In this document: positions 1-11,261 of the stretch, in pieces
How the letters are laid out: each line of letters starts with the position of its first letter
How positions within the stretch are numbered: the first letter of the stretch is position 1
NCBI GenBank assembly: GCA_040357565.1
Contig: JBDODJ010000029.1
Strand: one strand, 5' to 3'
Length of the DNA stretch: 64,000 bases
Origin: Cercozoa sp. M6MM
Taxonomy: Eukaryota > Endomyxa: Ascetosporea
The notes under the pieces: model-generated
Told to the model about the DNA's origin: nothing
What the model saw: only the letters and a program-made list of their open reading frames with translations
Database searches by the model: none
Translations under genes and position numbers: made by a program

Positions 1-248
1 AAGGCGATCGTTGTTCAGTGCTACAGTAAGTCAATTGCGATCCCCCCCCCCACCTTTTTCCCAACAACAACCGAACTGCTCGTGCTGCCTCAGCATCTTG
101 ATTGTAGCGGGGTGTTGCGTCGTCAGGACTTGCTGATCGCTTCAGTCGGAATAAAATCTTAAAAAAGGCCAAGCGATTACGTGCGCGCACTAGTAGAAAC
201 CGGATCGCAAGTCGACGGTCGTCCCGAAAACCGGCGGGTTCACCAGGA

Positions 249-2380
249 TTAAGCACCAGTGCGGTTGCGCTTGCGGAAGGTGAGGGCACGGTCGGCGTAC
301 GGCTTGCGGCCGACGATACTGCGCAAAGGAAAGGTTAGTTGCAAAACTGAGACAGTTAAGGGACGAGTCTACCCGCCCATGGACTCCATCTCACGGCGCA
401 GCGGAAGCAGCTCCGTCACCGTGGCGTGACGCATCAGACCGCATCGGTCTCTCACGCGTACCTACAGGAGGTGCATTTGCCAGACCTGGGGGAGCATAGA
501 TAACAGAGGTAGGCAGGATACATGCGGGCCGTCGCGAGGGTTGCTCTTGGACAGATCGACGATAGCGACGTCATGCCGCATGGGCGACGTGGCTGGAATG
601 CCCGGAATGCACTTACCACTGCCGGGACCCCACTTGGGCGCGTGCCACAGTGCCACCTGAGATACAGTCGAACACATACAGTAACATAGGTAACACTTGA
701 TCTTTAGAAGGCGCGGGGTACCAGGTCCTTGCGGCGAAGTGTGCTACGCGAAGCACGTCGCACGTCGAGCTTCTCCGAGTACCGGCGAAGGATGCCTACC
801 AGCCAGGAAATGGAGAGTGGTCGGGTCAACTGGGGTGTCAACGAAGCACTCACCGTGCACGTCCGCGCGGTTGGGCTGCATGTGACTCTTGCCGGTCTCC
901 CAGTCGTAGCCCTGCAGTGGGTACACCTTCTGCGGGTTGATGTCGTTGGCGCCGCGAGCGCGCTCCACCATGAACTGGATCGACAGGTCGAGTTCCACAC
1001 CTATCGCAGGAGGTTAACACTCTTCTCAACCAGGACAGGACAGGACACACACACACACGCACAGAACGAGAGACAGAGACTAAAGACATACCTTGTCGCG
1101 TGAGGTTGTCGATCTCGTGACCATCCTCGATGATGGCCTCCACCTGTCCACACACAACACAGCATCTCCTATATCTCCCCACCCATAGGAAACCAACTGG
1201 TGCTGTCCATTGCTACCATGCGCTTCTGCAGACCAAAGGTGCGCGACAGTCGCTCGACCGACCAGTTGTTGGGCTCCCACTTGTACCTGCACAGGAGGAA
1301 GGTTGATGTAAACAAACTTAAGGGTGTACACCATATGAAACTCGGCTGTACATATGGTAGATGGCCATTTGCGTGCCAAACTTGAGCACCGGCATGCGCG
1401 TGTACATCCACCTGCAGACAAGGTAAAGTAGTAGTGGGAGGGGGGTAAAACAAGAGGTTACGTGTGTGTGCGTCGGTCAAAGACGACAGGAGCGCGCGGG
1501 TCCTTGTACAGCACGGCCTGCTTCTCGAAGGTGGCCGACTCGGAGTCGTCTTTAAGGCGATGGCGCATATCGGTCACCTCCTCTTCAAGTGGCTTGCTTC
1601 GCGGATAGAACCGACGCCAAAAACGCTTGTTCTCCAAGTGCTTTCGCATGGCTTGGTCCGCCCTGCGCACACATATCGACATCGCGCATGGGTTGTAAGG
1701 CAGGGGGGTATGACTCACATTGTCTGGTGTTTTTGGGGAATCAACTCGTCCAGCTCCGCTTGCTCGCGCTCTTCGCTCAGTTTGGCCACTTGTTTTTGGA
1801 ACTGAGCACACAAGGCGATGTACAACGGCACCATGCTGGACACACGAAAGGCAACATGATTGGTACCTCCGCCTGAGGCACAAAGGCCGCCGTAAACGCC
1901 CTGCCCGACGAAGTGTAGCTCTTCTGCTCCATGCTCGGCTTCTTCTCGACGTCGATTTCCTTCGACAGATCGTAACCCTCTGCACCATTAAAACAGACAT
2001 ACGCACGATTACGGAGTAAGCACAAGCACCGAGTACCGAGAATCGGCGGCATCAGCGTCTCTTTGGCACCAGTGACCTGCAGCTTGCCGATCTTGTCCGG
2101 TGTATACTTCTTCTTTGGCCTGTGACTGCCCTGGTAGCGCTCCCGCGCCGCCAGACCTCGTCGTCCTGCACAACACAATTCGATCACACAAACGGAACAA
2201 CTTCGTAGTGAAAAACATCGCTAGAGCCAAACAAGTGTAAAATCGACTGCTTGGTAGTGCATGCCAAAAACACGGCGTGCTCATCCATGCGGGATCTAGC
2301 CGCAGGCTGCGATTCGAAGCGAGTGACTTACCGAGACCTGACAAAGCGCGCGTCACAGCGCGTGCATTAACCGCCGACAT
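249..2380 (-). CDS. Uncharacterised basic protein, possibly mitochondrial ribosome-associated
   Basis: About 13 short exons join in frame from an ATG at 2380 to a TAA at 249-251, giving roughly 430 residues. The start reads MSAVNARAVTRALSGLG, which has an Arg/Ala character compatible with a mitochondrial presequence. The middle holds MVPLYIALCAQFQKQVAKL, then a conserved-looking stretch YKWEPNNWSVERLSRTFGL near 1230-1290, and later VELDLSIQFMVERARG. The segment WSVERLSRTFGLQKRM has the look of the short helix-turn-helix found in some mitochondrial ribosomal or neugrin-like proteins; that is a resemblance, not an assignment. The C-terminus ends in IVGRKPYADRALTFRKR. The last three exons (before 704) could be read as a separate gene, because an in-frame TAA occurs at 704-706. 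I prefer an intron there, since GTACCCCG...CTCAG removes that stop and the frame continues. It is divergent from the V-ATPase gene, with about 175 bp between the starts. Confidence 0.6.
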
Positions 2381-2555
2381 CTCTCACGAGATACTGTCAC
2401 ACGCCGGTGAGTAGTGCTCTGGCGCGCGGTGTAGGTGCTGATCGACCTGCGGACTTAAGCAAAAACACTTAAGGTTGCGTTACAATTCTGCGGTACATAC
2501 ACTGCACTTGACACCGGCGTACAAACGTGAGTGTTTAAAATCAAGAACATATAAA
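2381..2555. promoter_or_regulatory. Short divergent promoter region
   Basis: This 175-bp spacer separates the start codons of two divergent genes, so it must hold both promoters and both 5' untranslated regions. I see no clear TATA box at a useful distance. The function is inferred from gene layout only. Confidence 0.4.
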
Positions 2556-3058
2556 ATGTCGTTTGCCGCGACTACTCAGCTGTAATTCCCATTGCAGGTC
2601 AATGTGGTCTTGTATTTTTGTGCGGTTTTATTCTCTGCGTGCTCGTGCAGGATTGGAGTGATCGGCGACAAGGACATTGTGGCAGGTCTGCTGCTAACCG
2701 GTATTGGGCAGCGTGACCGAAATGGCAACACCTCGTGGTTCACCGTGGTACTGTTGGCTACGACCGTCTGGCAGTCCTTTATCTAGCTATATATATAAAC
2801 AGGAAAGCAGCACGACAGACGAGCAGTTGGAGCAAGCGTTCCGGCAACTCAGCTCGCGCTCAGATATTGGCATTCTGCTGGTGACGTTCCCTGTGGCCGA
2901 TCGCATCAGACATCTGATCGACGCATTCGAGGTACATCTGTCATTGAGTGACCTGAGGGTTCTGTTGTGCATGTACCAAACGAGCAGGCTACAACGCCAG
3001 TGGTTCTCGAAATCCCCAGCAAGGACGCCAAGTACGACCCGTAGGCTTTCACTGCGTG

Positions 3059-3109
<51 letters not shown>

Positions 3110-3173
3110 GCACGTCTGCTGCAGGAGCGCCGATCCCGTGTTCCAGCGCGTGCGTGCACTGCTCGGCAAGTGA
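2556..3173 (+). CDS. ATP6V1F: V-type proton ATPase subunit F
   Basis: Subunit F sits in the central rotor stalk of the V1 sector of the vacuolar proton pump. Five exons (2556-2581, 2651-2747, 2803-2931, 2988-3040, 3125-3173) encode about 117 residues, the usual length for the family. The diagnostic pieces are IGVIGDKDIVAGLLLTGIG near the N-terminus, the central QAFRQLSSRSDIGILLV, VVLEIPSKDAKYDP near residue 95, and the end ADPVFQRVRALLGK. The order and spacing match eukaryotic Vma7/ATP6V1F. Intron 4 carries a long GT repeat (3055-3107). Splice phases agree throughout, and the stop TGA lies at 3171-3173. No residue expected of the family appears to be missing. Confidence 0.93.
3055..3107 (+). 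repeat. GT microsatellite in intron 4 of the subunit F gene
   Basis: A nearly perfect (GT)n tract of about 50 bp lies between the donor near 3041 and the acceptor at 3124. It explains the poly-Cys/Val and poly-Thr/His open frames on the two strands. Confidence 0.9.
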
Positions 3174-3821
3174 ATCTGGGCTGTTCCGCCCAGCGCTACC
3201 GTTTTCATTTGCCGACATGTGTGCGGTGCTAGGTGGGCTGCTCTGCTCAGTCTGCACTGGACTCCTGCGACCTGCCTACGGCAAACATCGAAATTTATCG
3301 TAGTTCGCGTGATGATGCGTTCCGTTCCATGAAGCTAACATGATATACCTGCTAGTTTTGTACGTATACCCTTTGGGAAGTTGAACCACAAGTTTAAATT
3401 CACATGCTGGCCCGTCTGGAATCGGTAAATGCGTGATGGCGCAAATTGCGCTCATTCCGTCTTGAATTCGAAGCGCACTTCGCTTGTTTCATTTTAAGCC
3501 CACTGGCAGGTCTGTATTGTTCAACTTCCCAGAACCCAATGGCCCGCGCCACCCGAAGCGGGGCGGTGGGCCACCCGCGCTTATACCCCAGGACTGGTAC
3601 AGGGAAACTACATAGTTAGTTTCTTAGTAAACTGAACTAACTTCACAGAACCTAGCCGAACGAAGTTTCCGCGAAGAGCTTCAGTTTGACCCTAAATCGG
3701 AAGATCGGTTCGCGTCGGAACGTACGTAACTCGGAATACCGCCTGAAGACCGGCCTAGACCGCAAGCGACTTGAGCCGTGACGCAATACCCGACGTCGCC
3801 GTCTCTGTCTGTGCAGAGAAA
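3174..3821. other. Intergenic spacer between two convergent genes
   Basis: I see no coding sequence here. It contains a GC-rich imperfect inverted repeat at about 3541-3572 and one copy of a dispersed repeat of about 47 bp (3591-3637) whose second copy is at 55954-56001. Being between convergent genes it should carry both 3' ends. Confidence 0.5.
3591..3637 (+). repeat. Dispersed ~47-bp repeat, copy 1
   Basis: The tract beginning GGACTGGTACAGGGAA and continuing through CATAGTTAG...TCTTAG...TGAAC matches 55954-56001 at roughly 83 percent identity by eye, in the same orientation. Both copies lie in gene-free spacers. Confidence 0.7.
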
Positions 3822-5140
3822 TCATGCTACACGGGAAGGAGCGAAGGTAAGAAGGGACAGAGTTACTTTCTCAGGCAGTGCTGAACCGGCTTCGGGCACA
3901 TGTCCTGGCATGGGTTCCAGCGCACTGTGCTCGCACTGACCCTGGTACCTGTTCCATAGGGAGAATACTGAGGCAGAAACAACAGATACAAAGGCGAAGC
4001 AAGATATACATTGGCGACGGGTACTCGCAGAGTGTTGTCGGATCGTAGGCAGCCAGCGGGTTCTCCACTACATGGATTGATTCATACGGGGCAAGCAGCA
4101 GGTGCACGGACAGAGAAACAGGGTCACCAGCAGGCAGAGCCTCGGGGTTCGCAAAGCCGTCCATCGTTGGCGACGTCGACAACTCACTCTGCTGACACAC
4201 GTGTACATACTCAAATACATACACCCACAGACATACACCCACAGACATACACACACACTGACACAGATACAAGTACACATATCGACTAGTACAGATCCAT
4301 GCGGCTGCTGGTGATGCTGCTGTCGCTGCTGCTGTCGACGCGACAGTTTCTCGTTGCTGCTCAGGTCGAGCGACGGCATGATGCTCTGTAAACATACAAC
4401 ACAGATAAAGCATGTACACACCCTATGCACACCTTAAGCATACTTATACAGACACACACACAGGGCTGTGTTACGCGATTCATGCCGCCCACGGGTGTCT
4501 TCCGCGACAGCACGCAGTCGCGCATCATGACCGACGGCGACGGGTGCTGCACCGTCGGCAGGCCGCGATAGCCATCGCTACGAGTGTGGACAGGTAGGTG
4601 GGAAAAGTAAGCAGTGTGGTAAACAGGGCAAGTAGATAAGGGAGACGGGTAGGTAAGGATACTTAGGACTCGGCAGACCGCGGTGATTTAATGGCACCGA
4701 CAGCTAGGTACGCATTCATGCCATAAAATAAACAGGGGGAGGGGTGTATGCATGTCCATGTGTCTGTACGGTACCGGGTGAGGATTGCTGTTTCCACTAA
4801 TGCCACTGCTGCTGATGCTGGTGGGGCCACGCAGTGAACGCATCGGCGAAAAGCCCGCGTCCGACGAAGTCGTGCTCGTGGGCCGTGACAGCGGCGGCCG
4901 TGAGTCTGACTGCTCGCACAGTGCATATGGCATGCACACAGTCATCATAGCACCCTCCAAAAGAGCTGGTACTGGAACAGTGATCTGCAGTGGCGTCATC
5001 TTGTCGCCGCTACTCCGATTTAACACCTACTCCAGCACACCAAACACAATGCCTGGAAGCAATACTCGCCACACGGAAAGGTAGTGTACCTGCATGGGCG
5101 ACCGCATCGGCGAACGGCGGGGCGAGAATTCGCGCGACAT
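3822..5140 (-). CDS. Ser/Pro/Gln-rich protein of unknown function
   Basis: About seven exons join in frame from an ATG at 5140 (MSREFSPRRSPMRSPMQ) to a TGA at 3822-3824, giving roughly 220 residues. The product is low complexity: the N-terminus has SPxR/SP repeats, the centre is serine-rich (SRPTSTTSSDAGFSPMRSL, then SISSSGISG), next comes the exon SDGYRGLPTVQHPSPS with VMMRDCVLSRKTPVGG, then a Gln/His cluster (RRQQQRQQHHQQ), and the end is ALEPMPGHVPEAG. The SP dipeptides suggest a phosphorylated, disordered protein, which is inference. I recognise no domain. Introns are 40-70 nt and of the same kinds as elsewhere. The starts of this gene and of POLE are divergent, 634 bp apart. An alternative is two shorter genes, but splice phases agree through the whole chain. 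Confidence 0.5.
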
Positions 5141-5774
5141 CGTGTCTGCCTATTGCTTCTTTCTGTACCGAAAAAGCAATACAGGTCGTGTGGCAAGCTT
5201 CGGAAAACCAAATTTGGGGAAGAAACCAAGGCGAAAAGACCAAGGGCACCAAATGGTTTGGTGCAACTTAAGTTACGCGCACGTAATCAGCCCAAAGCAC
5301 AATATCCAGCGCCTAACACCAGCTAGGGCACAAACACACACCCACGCAGCTCATCTGAAAAAGCAATGAAAAAAAGACCGCTCTGATGGGGGCCGCAAGC
5401 GTGCAAAATAGGTTAAAGCGAGCGCACTCTGACACTTGTAGCACGGTCCAACGAGCAGAGAGGCAACAGACGAAAATGCAAAAAAGGGTCCCAGCTGAGT
5501 GATCTCCTCTGTCTTGTGATCCCGTATCAATCGAAAACAATGAAGGCAACATCATCATCTTCTGCTGTCCAGTTGTACGTATCGGAGCCCATGTACATTG
5601 TGCTGACAGACCCCTAGAAGCATACAGACAGGTTCTCTGAGTGCTTGGGTGGTGCTGTTTACTTTCTAGGGCTGCGAGGGACAATCGTCCGGTTTTAGAA
5701 CCAAGGCGCGGGTAAAATAGGGGCACTTTTTCAGTACCAAGTCCGACGCAGCCTGGGCGTGACATTGCTCGCCT
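5141..5774. promoter_or_regulatory. Divergent promoter region upstream of POLE
   Basis: This 634-bp spacer separates two divergent start codons. The open frames that cross it on the minus strand have no coding character. I see no clear core-promoter motif. Confidence 0.4.
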
Positions 5775-8700
5775 ATGGGCAATCCCTACCGCACGCACCG
5801 TCGTTCGCGACAGACGCGTGGTCTGGATGACGACGAGTTCGCTCGATGGTACCCTGGAAACACCCTGAGTGATGCTAAAGGTGACATTAACGTTTTGATT
5901 TGCCAGGCGTACCCGCGGACGGAACCAGCCGCGCGGAAACGGCGCCGAGGGAGATGAGCGTCGAATGACGGCAGCTGAGGAGAAACGCGCGTTTTTGGTG
6001 TCGAAACTCAAGCGCGACAACGCGCAGAACGACGCGTTCGGCTTTCGCGACTTTGCGACGCTCGGCGGCGCTGATGTCGACGGCGAAAGTACGCCGTTTG
6101 CCTCATTTCCCCCATCTGCCCTGAACCCCTTCGCTTTCTTCTCTTTTTACTCCTTGATTCCTGTTGTGTTCCCTTAAACCTTTCTGACTTTTACCCCTGC
6201 GCAGGCCATGAGCGCGAGGCCTTCTTGTACAACATGCATGCGACGCATCTCATTGCGAGCGACGGCGACGAGAGTGCGCCTTTGCTTGTGCTTCGTTTTG
6301 CTCTCCTTTACTCCCTTCCTCTCTGTCCTTCTCTTTGTGCCTCACTTTATATGCCCTGCTAAACCTTTCCCCCTACCCGCCTACCACTGTCCCAGAGTGC
6401 ACTGGCGATGTACTTCACCAACGACGACGGCGAAGTGTTCCGTGCCATTCGCGCCTTTCGTCCCTACCTGCTGCTGCGGTACGTTTGGACCACTGTCTTG
6501 ACCGTTTAAGGAGACAACGTATCTTTGTTAAAGGTGCGTTGAATTTAATTTACTTCTTTTTTTGATAGGTGCGCGGAACCACTGATTCTGCAAGTGCGCT
6601 CGCTCGTCCAGGTTTGCTGTCTCTGATCTTTTTTTTTTAACCCCATACGCCCTACCTTCTTTACCCCTTTACCTCTTTATCTCTTTAATCGTTGCTCGTT
6701 TGGCCCCCTATTAAACAGAAGCAGCACGAGAAAGAGATCGCCAGTGTCGAAATCATCGACCGACTCGACCTCGATCAGAAGGTGTGTGTGTGTGTGTGTG
6801 CATTGTATGTGTGTGTGTGTGCATTGTGTGTGCATACGTACCGTCCATTTGTACATGTATATCGTCCATCTGTACATGTTTATGTTTTGTGCGTACATGT
6901 GGACAGAACCACCTGAGTGGACTGCGACGTCGCTACCTCAAGATCAGCACGCTGAATCAGGAGCAGCTGTTGCGCGTGCGTCGCGCTCTGCTGCCGCTGG
7001 TGCGTTTTGTCCATCCCATCCACCTCTCCTCTTTCACCCGTGTCTTGTGTGTGTGTGTATGTGTGTATGTGTGTGTATGTGTGTGTGTGTTGTGCACAGA
7101 TCGAGCGCAATCAGAAGGAGAAACGACATGAGGCGTTTGAGGTACTCAGCTTGGCCGCTGATTCACTTGGCCCCTTGCCTCTCTACTCCCGCCCCTTTAC
7201 CTCTCTTACCCCCTTCCCAGGGCGAAGGAAGCGAGATCCGCAGCGCCGACGCCGCGCTGAGCACGCTCGCCGGCGACTTGACGCGCGCGCTGTTCGAATT
7301 GCGCGAGTACGACTACGACTACGTGGTACACATGGACCGTACGCATGGACTTACACATGGACCTTACACATGGGCCGTACACATGGACCGTGCTCATTGG
7401 CACATGCTCACCTTCTGTGTTTGTTGTGGTTGAACAGGTACGTGCGGCTATCGATCTCGACATTCGCGTCGGAAAGTGGTTCATTGTGCGACGCGACCCG
7501 GCGGATGAGCGGCAGGTAATTGGCCCCCTCTTACCCCCTCCTCCCTCTTACCCTCTCGTACCCCCCCCCCCCCGACAGGTACTGGTGTCGCCGCACCCGT
7601 CGAAGGAGATGCGACCGGACCTGCGAGTCATGGCCTTCGATATCGAAACCACCAAGCCACCTCTCAAATTTCCGGATGTAACCTCACTCCTCAGTTAACC
7701 CTTGGCCCTTGACCCCCCCCCCCGAGTAGCCGGAGAAGAACCGCATCATGATGCTGTCCTACATGACCGACGGCCAGGGATACCTACTGGTGAATCGAGA
7801 GGTACGTCCATATGTGTGTGTGTATGTGTCCATATATGTGTATGTGTCCATATGTGTGTCCATGTTTGTATATGTACCCTACACGTACAACAGGTGGTCA
7901 GCGAGGACATCAATGATTTTGACTACACACCTAAGCCTGAGGTAAAATTTCCCTGCCCTATCCCCCATTCCCATCCCCATTCCCCTATCCCCCATCCCCC
8001 ATCCCCATCCCCCATCCCTCTAGTACCCGGGTGCCTTCATCGTGCACAATCTGCCGACGGAGCGCGCGCTGCTGCAGCATTGGTTCGAACATATCCGCGA
8101 GGCGCCGCCGCTGGTAAATTGCGTTTTACCCCATCCCACTCTTACCCCCCCCCCCACTCTTACCCCCCCCCCGTAGGTGTACGCGACGTACAATGGCGAC
8201 TTTTTCGACTGGCCCTTCATCGAGCGTCGTGCCAAGGAATACGTACCAACCCTTCTGACTGACTGAGTGACTGACTGAGTGCCTGACTGAGTGCCGGACT
8301 AAGTGACCATGTGGCTACCCTGAGTGACCACGTGAATGTGACCACCTGTAGGACATGGTGCTGCGCGAGGAGATTGGCGTCTGGTGCGAGAGTCGGCGCA
8401 GTGGCAACGCCAAGACCGGCAACCAGAAGGACGGCGAGTACATGGGCCGCTTCTCCGTGCACATCGACTGTCTCTGCTGGGTGCTTTACCTCCTACCCTC
8501 CTCCCTGATTGCCGCCTTGTTGACCCCCTTGCCCACTCCTTACTCCCTTACCCCCCTACCTCTCAGGTGAAGCGCGACAGCTACCTGCCGCAGGGCAGTC
8601 AGTCGCTCAAGGTGGTCACTGTAAAGAAACTTGGCTACAATCCGGTACACCTTTTGTGCGGTCCATGTGTACCTGTATTTGTTAAGGGGGTGTTTTAATA

Positions 8701-11228
8701 GGTCGAACTCGATCCGGAACTCATGGTGCCCTACGCCTACGAGAAACCGGTACGCTTTATTCTATTGTTTGTAGCTCCTTACCCTTTACCCCTCCCCTCC
8801 TGTACAGCAAGAGTTGTCGACGTACTCAGTGTCGGACGCATTGGCCACTGTAGTTTACCCCCCCCCCGCGGGGGGGGGGGGGGGGTGGGCCCGTGCCCCC
8901 CCCCCCCCATGTGAGCAGTACCACTTGTACATGAAGTACGTCCACTTGTTCATCTTCTCGTTGTGCAACGTCATTCCGATGCCTGCTGCCGATGTGCTGC
9001 GCAAGGTGCCCACTCTCTCTTTACCCCTCCCCTTCCCTTTCCCTCCCCTTACCTTCCCCTCTCCTTCCCTTCCCCTCCTTACCTTCTCCTCCCCTTCCCT
9101 TCCCCCCCTTTCCCTCCCCTTCCCTTCCTCTCCCCTTCCCTTCCCCTCCCCTTCTACCTCCTCTTTCTCCTTCTTACCCTGACTGCAGGGCAGTGGTACA
9201 CTGTGCGAGTCGTTGCTCATGGTGCAAGCGGCCGACAAGGAAATCGTGGCGCCTAACAAGCAGGTTCTGCCTCCTCCCAGCCCCCCGTCCACTCACTGCT
9301 TACCCTGTTTACCCCCCCCCCCCCACAGGTCGACACGCCATTCCAAATTCGCGACGGCCGAGTGCTCGAAAACGAGACCTACATCGGCGGCCATGTATGC
9401 CCTTTACCCTTNNNNNNNNNNNNNNNNNNNNNNNNNNNNNNNNNNNNNNNNNNNNNNNNNNNNNNNNNNNNNNNNNNNNNNNNNNNNNNNNNNNNNNNNN
9501 NNNNNNNNNNNCCCCCCCCCCCAGGTCGAGTGTATGGAGAGTGGCGTCTTTCGCGAGGACATGTACGTTTTACCCCCTTACCCCCCCCCCAGAACATGTG
9601 TTCCGGTGTACAGACCCATGCAGTTCCGAATCGTTCCGGCTGCCGTACAGGTACAGCAATGTGTCCAGATGGACGGAGTCATCTTATTGGTACTATGTTC
9701 ATATGGACTGGACTGCCTACACAGGAACTGATGGACGAGCTGGACGAGTGTCTCAAGTTCACACTGGAGGTCGAGGAGAAAGTCGCGCTTGACACGGTCG
9801 CCAACTACGACGTAGCGCGGCTTTACCCCCCCCCCCCCATCCACCCTCATATTCCCGTTGACAGGAGGTGTACAACAAGATACGCAGCGAGCTGCAATAC
9901 ATGCGCGTACTGTCTTCATCTCCCTCTTTGTCTCTATCTCCTTACCCCCCGTTGGTCGGCAGGACAATCCCAAGTGCACATGCACACCGTTGCTGTACCA
10001 CCTGGACGTGAGCGCCATGTATCCCAACATCATTCTGACTAACCGTCTGCAACCGGCTGCTATTGTAGCCTCTGCCTTTGTTACCACCCTTGCCCCGTAC
10101 CCTTTTACCCCCCTGCCCAGGTGGACGACGAGACGTGCGCGCAGTGTGTCTACAACGACGACGTCGATGCTCACTGCAAGCGCGACCTCACGTGGAAGTG
10201 GCGCGGCAGCTACTACACCTTGGTGAGCTTTCCTGTTACTCCTTTACCCCCTCCTACCCATACTCTTACCCCTCTTTACCCACCTTTTACCTCACCTCGT
10301 GTAGTCTAAAGGCGAGTTCAAGATGATTCGCACGCAGTTAATGACGGGTACACCTTGCTCCCCACACTACCCCTCCGTTACCCTGGCATGGTGTAGAGAC
10401 CTTTCCGACCAGTACGATGCGACTGGACAGTGTGCGACTCAAGGGTATTGGGGCCCCCCCCCCCCCGACACCCCCTTTTGCCTCCTACTCCTTCATATGT
10501 ACAGAGGAGTACCCGACGACGATTCCGTATTTGAAACTGCCCGAGAAGGAGAAGCAGCGTCTGCTGCAGGTGCGTCTGTCCGTCTGTCCGCTCTATCCTC
10601 TTTGGACACCCTGTACAACCGGGCCATGTTGTACAATTGGACCCTTCGAATGCGTGTGGACAGGACCGTGTCAAAGCCTACAGTCAGAAGACCTACAAGC
10701 GCGTTACCAAGACTGTAACTTCACTTCCCCCTGCCCCTCTTACCCTCTTATTCATACCCCTTTGCCCCCCCCCCCCCCGAAGGAAGAGCGTTTGCGCACG
10801 TCGCGCGTGTGTCAGCGCGAGAACGCATTCTACGTCGACACGGTAAGTCTGCCATGTGTCCGACTGAGAGTGACCACCTGACTGGACGATCATCTGACTG
10901 GATGATCAACTGACTGAGAGTGACGGTTTGTGCAAGTAGGTGCGCAACTTCCGCGACCGTCGCTACGACTACAAGAAACTCACGCGCACCTGGAAGATCG
11001 TACCCGACGCTTTGTTCTGTTCGTGCTGGTGGTGTATTTTTAGTGTGTCCGCGCGGACAGAAAAAGGAGGAGGCACGCGACGATCTTGAGAGTCGCGACT
11101 GCGCCAAGATGGTATGTGTGTGTGTGTCCATGTGTGTATGTGTTTTATGTGTCTGTATTTGTGTATATATATGCGTGTTATATATACCTCTGTGCAATGC
11201 GTATATGCATGTGAGTATACATGTTTAA

Positions 11229-11261
<33 letters not shown>

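Noticed and set aside
704-1000. TAA at 704-706 as the end of the first gene
   Set aside because: An intron with GTACCCCG donor and CTCAG acceptor removes this stop and the frame continues through three more exons to a stop at 249.
3541-3637. Spacer hairpin and repeat as a prokaryote-type terminator or integron site
   Set aside because: The window is eukaryotic throughout, and no integrase or cassette structure is present.
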